From Bacteroidales bacterium (GTDB taxonomy: Bacteria; Bacteroidota; Bacteroidia; Bacteroidales; UBA4181), in contig JAISKR010000338.1 of the NCBI GenBank assembly GCA_031260845.1, forward strand, positions 1 to 8,849: DNA of 8,849 bases. The letters are read 5' to 3'. Positions 1-5,204 of the stretch are shown here, one piece after another. The translations under genes and the position numbers were made by a program. The notes under the pieces were generated by a model, which saw only the letters and a program-made list of their open reading frames with translations, searched no databases and had not been told where the DNA came from. Position 1 is the first letter of the stretch. The number at the start of each line of letters is the position of its first letter.

Positions 1-58
1 CTAACAAACCAAACAATTATCAATTAAACTAACCTTAAAAATCAATCGTATGAAAAAC

Positions 59-77
59 GCTCAATATTTTCATGAGC
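59..77 (-). terminator. weak hairpin, possible terminator of the serS-kdsA-kdsD operon
   Basis: Read leftward, GCTCA (77-73) pairs with TGAGC (63-59) around a 9-base loop, and after one G (58) there are five U residues (57-53). This has the form of an intrinsic terminator, but the stem is only 5 bp. It lies about 108 bases past the kdsD stop and is the only terminator-like structure I find downstream of that operon within the window. It could equally be a chance hairpin in AT-rich sequence. The rest of 1-184 contains no open reading frame of note. Confidence 0.35.
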
Positions 78-116
78 TTTGTAATTTTTCTTACTAAAAA
101 GAACTACTAACAGTAT

Positions 117-132
117 TACAAATTCTGTGCCA
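117..132 (-). promoter_or_regulatory. sigma-54-like -24/-12 sequence facing left
   Basis: On the minus strand the sequence is TTGGCAC, then AGAAT, then TTGTA. The sigma-54 consensus is YTGGCAC-N5-TTGCW. The -24 block is perfect and the spacing is exact, but the -12 block has TTGT where TTGC is expected, which would weaken it. A start would fall near base 105, reading away from kdsD towards the left edge. No gene start is visible between it and base 1, so any target would be a short RNA or a gene beyond the window. A chance match is quite possible. Confidence 0.3.
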
Positions 133-184
133 AAAATTCAAAAGAGATGAAAATAGGCTGTTATAGTTGCAAACTGTGGGAAAA

Positions 185-1156
185 TCAGTCAGTTAAAAAA
201 GGCAATAAATCACCTTCATCGACAATGCCAACCGCTATGCCTTCGCTGTTAACGACCGGCGCGTTATCAATTTTCTTTTGACAGATGATTTTAGCGGCTT
301 CTACCGCTTTCATGCTGTCGGGTAGCACTGTTGGCTGGCGCGTCATCACTTCGGCAATATTTTTTTCAAGTACAAGGTGGTCTTTTTGCAGCCAGCGTCG
401 CAGGTCGCCATCGGTGAAGAAACCGGCAGGCGAGCCGTCGGCGTTGATGATAGTGGCTGCGCCGCTCTTGGTCTTGGTCATCACTAACAGGGTATCCTTT
501 ACTGTTGCGTCAAGTGATATGATAGGGTTGCGTTCGCCGCTTTGCATGATGTCTGCAACGCTGTAAGTGAGCAGTTTGCCCAACATACCGCCCGGATGAA
601 AAAGTGCATAATCAGCCTGCTCAAAGTTTTTCATCTTCATCAGACAGAGCGCCAGCGCGTCGCCTGTGCCCAGCATGGCTGTGGTGCTCGAAGTGGGGGC
701 AAGGTTGTAGGGGCAGGCTTCGTGCATGGGTGGCAGGATAATGTTGATGTCTGCTATTTGCGCCAACTTGGATTGCGTGTGACCGCTCATTCCGATGATG
801 GTGATGTGGCGGTGTTTCAGCATGGGCAGTATTTTGTTCAGTTCGTCGCTCTGTCCCGAGAACGACAAGGCAAGTACGATGTCGTGTTCCGTTATCATGC
901 CGAGGTCGCCGTGCAATGCCTCGGTGGCATGGATGAACATGGCGGGTGTTCCGGTTGATGCGAGTGTAGCGGCTATTTTTCTTCCGATAATTCCGCTTTT
1001 CCCGATGCCAACCACTACCAATCTGCCTGTGCAGGCGGCAATGGTATTTGCGGCTTCTACGAAATCATCATTAATGGTGGCATTGCAAGCAGCCAATGAG
1101 GTACTTTCGAGTTTGATAACTTCAAGTGCAATATTTTTTATTTCTGAGGGCGTCAT
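185..1156 (-). CDS. kdsD: arabinose-5-phosphate isomerase (KpsF/GutQ family)
   Basis: A cytoplasmic enzyme that interconverts D-ribulose 5-phosphate and D-arabinose 5-phosphate, the first committed step towards Kdo of lipopolysaccharide. The 323-residue protein has the usual length and order: an N-terminal SIS sugar-isomerase domain (about residues 35-170, with GIGKSG at 51-56 and SFSGQSDE at 98-105), then a linker with HPGGMLGK (187-194), then a CBS pair (about 203-320). K53, E105, E146 and H187 line up, with a constant offset of six, with the proposed catalytic residues K59, E111, E152 and H193 of E. coli KdsD. The ATG at 1156 gives the normal family N-terminus. It is the last gene of the apparent serS-kdsA-kdsD operon, 11 bases after kdsA, whose product uses its product. 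A related GutQ-type role cannot be excluded from sequence alone, but the neighbouring kdsA makes the Kdo role much more likely. Confidence 0.95.
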   Translation of the reverse strand: MTPSEIKNIALEVIKLESTSLAACNATINDDFVEAANTIAACTGRLVVVGIGKSGIIGRKIAATLASTGTPAMFIHATEALHGDLGMITEHDIVLALSFSGQSDELNKILPMLKHRHITIIGMSGHTQSKLAQIADINIILPPMHEACPYNLAPTSSTTAMLGTGDALALCLMKMKNFEQADYALFHPGGMLGKLLTYSVADIMQSGERNPIISLDATVKDTLLVMTKTKSGAATIINADGSPAGFFTDGDLRRWLQKDHLVLEKNIAEVMTRQPTVLPDSMKAVEAAKIICQKKIDNAPVVNSEGIAVGIVDEGDLLPFLTD

Positions 1157-1167
1157 AAAAATGGGGT

Positions 1168-1998
1168 TTATGCTGGAAATTCTTTTACAATCCTGTCCAA
1201 TGCTGCTGTTTGGCGCATGAGTTCCCTTGCACTTTCGTAAGTGAGGGAATTAGGACCATCGGACAGCGCTTTTTCCGGATTCGGATGGGCTTCAAAGAAT
1301 ATACCGGCTATGCCTACCGCCGTAGCCGAGCGAGCCAGTATAGGCGCAAGGTTGCGGTCGCCGCCGGTGGCGGTACCCAACGCGCCGGGCTTCTGCACCG
1401 AGTGCGTGGCGTCGAAAATAACAGGATAGCCCAACTGTTTCATAATGTGCAGCGAGCGCATATCCACGATTAAATCGCCGTAGCCAAAACTACTGCCGCG
1501 TTCGGTGAGCAGTATGTTGCGGTTGCCGGTTGATTCAATCTTTTTCACGATATTTTCCATGTTTTGCGGCGCAAGAAACTGTCCTTTCTTCACGTTGACC
1601 ACCTTGCCCGTTTCGGCGCAAGCCAACACCAAATCGGTTTGCCGACACAGAAAAGCGGGTATTTGCAGAATATCGGCAACTTCGGCGCAACGTTCAGCCT
1701 GTTGAGGTTCGTGTACGTCCACCAATACCGGCGTTTGCAGTTCCTGTTTGGCAAGGGCAAGAATGCGCAAGCCTTCGTTCAAGCCGGGACCGCGATACGC
1801 ATTGATGGAACTGCGGTTAGCCTTGTCAAACGACGCTTTGAGGATGAATGGCTGTTGCTGGGCGTCGGCAATCTTTTTCAGCGAGCGTACAGTGTCCAAA
1901 TATCCCTCTTCGCTTTCGATAATGCAGGGTCCGCCGATGAAAACGAGCGGCAGGTTGTTGGCTATGTCAATGTGCCGTATTTGTACTTTTTGTTGCAT
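1168..1998 (-). CDS. kdsA: 3-deoxy-8-phosphooctulonate synthase (Kdo-8-P synthase), metal-dependent type
   Basis: A cytoplasmic aldolase-like enzyme that condenses phosphoenolpyruvate with arabinose 5-phosphate to give Kdo 8-phosphate. The 276-residue protein is a single TIM barrel of normal length. The family signatures are present: GGPCIIES (22-29), KASFDKANRSS (54-64), DVHEP (94-98), QIPAFLCRQTDL (112-123), NVKKGQF (135-141) and EAHPNPEKALSDGP (236-249). C25, H199, E236 and D247 match the four metal ligands of the metal-dependent class. E. coli KdsA, which is metal-independent, has Asn in place of this Cys (GGMNVLES) and CDGP rather than SDGP. The ATG at 1998 lies 4 bases past the serS stop, behind an A-rich stretch without a Shine-Dalgarno, which suggests translational coupling. 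kdsD follows 11 bases on. kdsB and kdsC are not in the window. Confidence 0.97.
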   Translation of the reverse strand: MQQKVQIRHIDIANNLPLVFIGGPCIIESEEGYLDTVRSLKKIADAQQQPFILKASFDKANRSSINAYRGPGLNEGLRILALAKQELQTPVLVDVHEPQQAERCAEVADILQIPAFLCRQTDLVLACAETGKVVNVKKGQFLAPQNMENIVKKIESTGNRNILLTERGSSFGYGDLIVDMRSLHIMKQLGYPVIFDATHSVQKPGALGTATGGDRNLAPILARSATAVGIAGIFFEAHPNPEKALSDGPNSLTYESARELMRQTAALDRIVKEFPA

Positions 1999-2002
1999 TT
2001 TT

Positions 2003-3277
2003 TCAGTTGATTATTTCGTATCCGGTATATTTGTGCAAAGCCTTTGGAAGTCTTATCCCGTCGGCTGTTTGACCGTTTTCCATCAGTGCGGCTACGATGC
2101 GCGGTAATGCCAGCGCGCTGCCGTTGAGCGTGTGCGCCAACACCGGCTTTTTGTTGTTTTCGTCGCGGTAGCGCAATTTCAAACGGTTTGCCTGAAACGA
2201 CTCGAAATTGGATACCGAACTTACTTCGAGCCACATTTTCTGAGCGGCTGAAAATACCTCGAAATCGAAGGTCAGCGCGGAAGTAAAACTCATGTCGCCG
2301 CCGCACAGTTTCACGATGCGATACGGTAATTCCAACTTTTGAACCAACGACTCAACGTGTTTCACCATTTCGTTCAATGCAGCGTAGGAACGTTCGGGAT
2401 GTTCCAACCGAACGATTTCCACTTTGTCAAACTGGTGCAGGCGGTTCAATCCGCGAACATCTTTGCCGTAAGAGCCGGCTTCGCGGCGGAAGCAAGGGGT
2501 GTATGCCGTCATTTTCACCGGAAAATCGGATGCATCGAGTATTACATCGCGATATATGTTGGTAACAGGCACTTCCGCTGTTGGGATAAGGTAGAAATTG
2601 TCCACTGTTGCGTGATACATTTGCCCTTCCTTGTCGGGAAGTTGTCCTGTGCCGAAACCGGAATCTTCATTGACCATCAGCGGCGGCATCACTTCATTGT
2701 AGCCTGCGGCAATGGCTTCGTCGAGGAAAAAAGCAATCAATGCGCGTTGCAGTTTTGCGCCTTTGCCTTTGTAAACCGGAAATCCGGCGCCTGTCAGTTT
2801 CACGCCAAGTTCAAAATCAATCAAATCGTACTTTTTTGCCAATTCCCAATGCGGCAAAGCATTGTCGGGTAAGGTAGGGGATTGCCCGCCTGAGCGCACC
2901 ACCACGTTGTCGGCTGCCGTCTTGCCTGTCGGCACTGAGGCGTGAGGCACATTCGGCAACAGCACTGTCAACTCTTTCAGTTGGCGTTCCGCATCGTCTT
3001 GCTGAGCGGTTAGTTCTGCCGCTTTTTGTTTCAACCCGGCAACTGTCTGTTTGGCTGTTTCTGCCGCTTCTTTCTGCCCCGATTTCATCAAAGCGCCAAT
3101 TTCCTTCGCCTGCGTGTTCAATTCAGCCTGAATCCGGTCAGCCTGCGCCTGATTTTTTTTGCGCCGTGCATCGGTATCAAGGATTTTGCCGATAATTTCT
3201 GCGGCGTCAAACCCTTTGATTGCCAACTTTTGGATGACTTCATCCTTATTCTCTTCGATAAATTTGATAGTCAACAT
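2003..3277 (-). CDS. serS: seryl-tRNA synthetase
   Basis: A class II aminoacyl-tRNA synthetase that charges tRNA-Ser, and tRNA-Sec where present, with serine in the cytoplasm. It is 424 residues, the usual size. Residues 1 to about 105 form the N-terminal arm, including the long charged, Ala/Gln-rich coiled coil (about 30-103) that clamps the long variable arm of tRNA-Ser. The catalytic core follows: serine-binding TAEVP (233-237), motif 2 with PCFRREAGSYGKD (261-273) and HQFDKVEIV (281-289), FEVFSAAQKMWLEVSSVSN (339-357), and motif 3 LNGSALALPRIVAALMEN (384-401). The ATG at 3277 gives the standard MLTIKFI start. It follows rpmA after 101 bases that contain an intrinsic terminator, so it probably has its own promoter in 3278-3320. 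I could find no clean TTTG/TAnnTTTG pair there. It leads the serS-kdsA-kdsD cluster. Confidence 0.98.
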   Translation of the reverse strand: MLTIKFIEENKDEVIQKLAIKGFDAAEIIGKILDTDARRKKNQAQADRIQAELNTQAKEIGALMKSGQKEAAETAKQTVAGLKQKAAELTAQQDDAERQLKELTVLLPNVPHASVPTGKTAADNVVVRSGGQSPTLPDNALPHWELAKKYDLIDFELGVKLTGAGFPVYKGKGAKLQRALIAFFLDEAIAAGYNEVMPPLMVNEDSGFGTGQLPDKEGQMYHATVDNFYLIPTAEVPVTNIYRDVILDASDFPVKMTAYTPCFRREAGSYGKDVRGLNRLHQFDKVEIVRLEHPERSYAALNEMVKHVESLVQKLELPYRIVKLCGGDMSFTSALTFDFEVFSAAQKMWLEVSSVSNFESFQANRLKLRYRDENNKKPVLAHTLNGSALALPRIVAALMENGQTADGIRLPKALHKYTGYEIIN

Positions 3278-3318
3278 TTTTTTACCTTATTTTATTGATT
3301 AACCCTTTTGCTATAAAC

Positions 3319-3346
3319 AAAAAATATCCTGCCGTACAACAGGATA
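3319..3346 (-). terminator. intrinsic terminator of rplU-rpmA
   Basis: On the minus strand TATCCTG (3346-3340) pairs perfectly with CAGGATA (3331-3325) around an 8-base loop, and the stem is followed directly by six U residues (3324-3319), then G and UUU. This is a textbook rho-independent terminator. It lies 33 bases past the rpmA stop and 42 bases before the serS start, so it should end or attenuate ribosomal-protein transcription before serS. Confidence 0.85.
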
Positions 3347-3378
3347 ACTTTTCTTTTCGGTGACAAGTGTCTGTTGCC

Positions 3379-3639
3379 CTACACTGCAAGCGGCAATACT
3401 GACACGTATGATTTGTTGTCGGTTTTTTTGCGGAACTCAATGGTGCCGGCAACCAATGCAAAAAGCGTGTGGTCGCGACCAATGCCTACATTAACGCCCG
3501 GATAATGTTTCGTGCCGCGCTGGCGCACCAAAATATTACCGGCTTTGCAAACCTGCCCACCGAACAACTTAACACCCAATCTTTTACTTTCGGATTCACG
3601 ACCGTTGCGCGAACTTCCGACGCCTTTTTTATGTGCCAT
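3379..3639 (-). CDS. rpmA: 50S ribosomal protein L27 (bL27)
   Basis: A large-subunit ribosomal protein whose N-terminal tail reaches into the peptidyl-transferase centre and contacts the P-site tRNA. The 86-residue protein starts [16 protein letters not shown], the normal N-terminus, and contains the family block [20 protein letters not shown] (about 40-49) and [12 protein letters not shown]. It begins directly at Met-Ala-His-Lys-Lys, so it lacks the cleaved N-terminal extension found in Firmicutes L27. The ATG at 3639 lies 12 bases after the rplU stop, preceded by a purine-rich AAGAAGAGAA stretch that may aid initiation. It is co-transcribed with rplU from the promoter at 3990-4020 and ends at the terminator at 3319-3346. 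Confidence 0.98.
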   Translation of the reverse strand: MAHKKGVGSSRNGRESESKRLGVKLFGGQVCKAGNILVRQRGTKHYPGVNVGIGRDHTLFALVAGTIEFRKKTDNKSYVSVLPLAV

Positions 3640-3651
3640 TTTCTCTTCTTT

Positions 3652-3963
3652 TTATGCTTTGATATCTTCTATTAATAACTGGGTGAAATCCTGACGGTGA
3701 CCGTTCAGTTTTTGATACCCTTTTCTTCTCTTTTTCTTGAAAACCAACACCTTATCACCACGGACATGGGAAACAATGGATGCGTTTACCGCTGCGCCTT
3801 CAACGACAGGGGTACCCACTTTGACATTCGTTTCGTTATCAATCAGATACACCTTATCAAACGATAATTTTGCACCTGCTTCGCCCTCTTGACGGTGTAC
3901 AAATATTTTTTGGTCTTTGCTTACTTTAAACTGCTGACCAGCGATTTCTACTATTGCGTACAT
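3652..3963 (-). CDS. rplU: 50S ribosomal protein L21 (bL21)
   Basis: A large-subunit ribosomal protein that binds 23S rRNA. The 103-residue protein has the typical bL21 layout: [18 protein letters not shown] at the N-terminus, the central [10 protein letters not shown] (about 50-59), and the basic [18 protein letters not shown] (about 74-91) near the C-terminus that contacts rRNA. It is the first gene of the rplU-rpmA pair found together in most bacteria. The leader from the predicted start site is only about 20 bases, too short for a structured autoregulatory L21 leader. The divergent neighbour pth is also a translation gene. Confidence 0.98.
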   Translation of the reverse strand: MYAIVEIAGQQFKVSKDQKIFVHRQEGEAGAKLSFDKVYLIDNETNVKVGTPVVEGAAVNASIVSHVRGDKVLVFKKKRRKGYQKLNGHRQDFTQLLIEDIKA

Positions 3964-3989
3964 TATGATATGTATATTATTTCGGGCTG

Positions 3990-4020
3990 CAAAGGTAGAT
4001 AAAATTTATTGAGTAACAAA
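3990..4020 (-). promoter_or_regulatory. Bacteroidota-type promoter for rplU-rpmA
   Basis: Read leftward the sequence has TTTG (4020-4017), 19 bases, then TACCTTTG (3997-3990), a perfect match to the primary sigma-factor consensus of Bacteroidota (TTTG-N19-21-TAnnTTTG). It is followed by CAGCCCG, where transcription should start, about 20 bases before the rplU ATG at 3963. It is the best promoter match in the window, as expected for ribosomal-protein genes. Confidence 0.85.
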
Positions 4021-4056
4021 TTTTTTTTAATGATTTTTCATCTAAATGATATTTTT

Positions 4057-4087
4057 TTTCATACTTATCCGCTTTTTTGTACTTTTA
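4057..4087 (+). promoter_or_regulatory. probable promoter of the pth operon
   Basis: TTTC (4057-4060), 19 bases, then TACTTTTA (4080-4087) matches the Bacteroidota consensus TTTG-N19-TAnnTTTG with one change in each box. A start around 4093-4095 would leave a leader of about 20 bases before the GTG at 4113. It is weaker than the divergent rplU promoter. The two -33 boxes are separated by 36 bases of A/T-rich sequence that could serve both directions. Confidence 0.5.
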
Positions 4088-4112
4088 CGGCGTTTTTCAT
4101 AATCATGTTTTT

Positions 4113-4676
4113 GTGAAGTATCTGATTGCGGGGTTGGGAAATATTGGCAACGAATATGCCAATACACGGCACAATGCAGGTTTCCGTATGCTGGATTATT
4201 TAGCGGCAGCGGAAAATATACCTTTTGCCGATAGACGTTATGGCTTTACAGGCGAATATAAGTACAAAGGGCGCACCTTGGTGTTGCTGAAACCCAATAC
4301 TTTCATGAACCTGAGCGGTGAATCTGTCCGTTACTGGCTGCAAAAGGAAAAGATTGCGATTGACCATTTGCTGGTCTTGGTGGATGACCTTGCCTTGCCT
4401 TTCGGCACAGTCCGCCTGAAACCAAAGGGCAGTGACGGCGGGCACAACGGATTGAAAAATATCAACGCTATGCTGGAAACGCAGGAATATGCGCGTTTGC
4501 GGTTCGGGGTAGGCAGTAACTTTCAGCAAGGCAGGCAGATAGATTACGTGCTGGGCGATTGGACGCCGGAAGAGGCACAAGCCTTGCCCGACAGGCTACC
4601 GCTTACGTTGGAAGTCATTCAGAGTTTTGTCACCATCGGAACGGAGCGTACCATGAATTTCTTTAATAATAAATGA
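4113..4676 (+). CDS. pth: peptidyl-tRNA hydrolase
   Basis: It cleaves the ester bond of peptidyl-tRNAs that drop off ribosomes, recycling tRNA; it is essential in most bacteria. I place the start at the GTG at 4113 (187 residues), because this gives the family N-terminus (V/M)KYLIAGLGN. The frame stays open upstream to a TTG at 4077, but that start would lie in front of the predicted -7 box. With the GTG start, N10 (GLGN), H20 (NTRHNAGF) and the FMNLSGE block (64-70), VDDLALP (90-96) and GGHNGLKN (109-116) fall at the usual positions. H20 is the catalytic base, paired with an Asp of the VDDL block. A three-codon ORF (4105-4116) overlaps the start. The stop overlaps the hslR start as ATGA, implying coupled translation. 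Confidence 0.96.
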   Translation: MKYLIAGLGNIGNEYANTRHNAGFRMLDYLAAAENIPFADRRYGFTGEYKYKGRTLVLLKPNTFMNLSGESVRYWLQKEKIAIDHLLVLVDDLALPFGTVRLKPKGSDGGHNGLKNINAMLETQEYARLRFGVGSNFQQGRQIDYVLGDWTPEEAQALPDRLPLTLEVIQSFVTIGTERTMNFFNNK

Positions 4677-5056
4677 GTATGAACGAGGTTGTGCGGATAG
4701 ATAAATTTTTGTGGTCGGTGCGGTTGTTCAAAACCCGAAGCCTTGCGGCGGAAGCCTGCGAGAAGCATCGTGTGCTGATTAACGGCATGGAAGTAAAACC
4801 CTCGCGAACCGTGCGAGTGGGTGACAAACTGACAGTGAAAAAGTTGCCGGTAGTGTATTCCTACGCTGTGGTGGCGCTGATTGACAATCGACAACCGGCA
4901 GCCAAAGTAGCGGAATATATTACGGATGTTACGCCCCGCGAAGAACTCGACAAAGCCGAAATCAACAAGATGACGGTTTTTGTACAGCGCGACCGCGGCA
5001 CAGGGCGCCCCACCAAAAAAGAACGCCGTAGCATGGAAGCAATGGTTAATTATTAA
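4673..5056 (+). CDS. hslR: S4-domain RNA-binding protein, Hsp15/HslR family
   Basis: A small basic RNA-binding protein of 127 residues. The S4 domain occupies about residues 8-56 ([18 protein letters not shown], then [20 protein letters not shown]). A short mixed segment ending RQPA follows, and then the C-terminal basic signature GRPTKKERR (111-119), which is characteristic of E. coli Hsp15. In E. coli, Hsp15 binds free 50S subunits still carrying peptidyl-tRNA; the Firmicutes relative RqcP acts in alanine tailing on such subunits. The start is either the ATG at 4673, overlapping the pth stop, or the ATG at 4679 two codons later. The coupling to pth supports a role in rescuing blocked 50S subunits. 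The last four codons and the stop lie in the first 14-bp tandem-repeat unit. It could also be an S4 protein with a different rRNA role. Confidence 0.9.
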   Translation: MSMNEVVRIDKFLWSVRLFKTRSLAAEACEKHRVLINGMEVKPSRTVRVGDKLTVKKLPVVYSYAVVALIDNRQPAAKVAEYITDVTPREELDKAEINKMTVFVQRDRGTGRPTKKERRSMEAMVNY

Positions 5057-5083
5057 TGGTTAATTATAAATGGTTAATGAAAA
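5042..5083 (+). repeat. 14-bp tandem repeat, three units
   Basis: The word ATGGTTAAT occurs at 5042, 5056 and 5070, exactly 14 bases apart. The three units are ATGGTTAATTATTA, ATGGTTAATTATAA and ATGGTTAATGAAAA, so the third has decayed at its end. The first unit encodes the last codons of hslR (Met-Val-Asn-Tyr) and its stop TAA at 5054-5056 spans the junction with the second unit. Similar AT-rich short repeats are common between genes in Bacteroidota, and their function is unknown. Confidence 0.9.
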
Positions 5084-5089
5084 CAACAA

Positions 5090-5201
5090 ATCACAATGTA
5101 TCACAACCGAATCACAATGTATCACAATGTATAACAACCGTATAACAATATATAACAACCTATAACAATAAATAACAACCTATAACAATAAATAATGTAT
5201 T
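5090..5201 (+). repeat. 10-bp degenerate tandem repeat, eleven units
   Basis: From 5090 the sequence divides into units of 10 bases (two of them 11). The first four are of the type ATCACAATGT or ATCACAACCG. The next six are ATAACAACCK, ATAACAATAT or ATAACAATAA, and a last degenerate unit ATAATGTATT ends 3 bases before the next start codon. The units ATAACAACCT and ATAACAATAA alternate at the right end, making a 20-bp higher-order repeat (5152-5171 and 5172-5191, identical). The strand is strongly G-poor. It fills the gap between hslR and the next gene together with the 14-bp repeat. No hairpin or promoter consensus is evident in it. Confidence 0.9.
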
Positions 5202-5204
5202 AAG

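Noticed and set aside
542..958. Plus-strand open frames across kdsD, kdsA and serS, and minus-strand frames across pth, the CNNM gene and gapA
   Set aside because: They are antisense or shifted frames of well-recognised genes, with low-complexity or unnatural protein sequence and no family signatures.
3278..3378. T-box or other riboswitch leader in front of serS
   Set aside because: The gap is 101 bases, of which the only clear structure is the rpmA terminator. There is no T-box sequence or specifier stem, and the 5-6 dozen bases left are too few.
3964..3983. Structured L21 autoregulatory leader
   Set aside because: The predicted leader is only about 20 A/T-rich bases with no hairpin.
4077..4112. 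Longer pth starting at a TTG at 4077 (12 extra residues)
   Set aside because: The extra residues are not part of the family, and the TTG lies in front of the predicted -7 box, so it would not be in the mRNA. The GTG at 4113 gives the conserved KYLIAGLGN start.
5042..5201. CRISPR-like array
   Set aside because: The units are 10 or 14 bases, directly adjacent and degenerate, with no unique spacers and no cas genes nearby.
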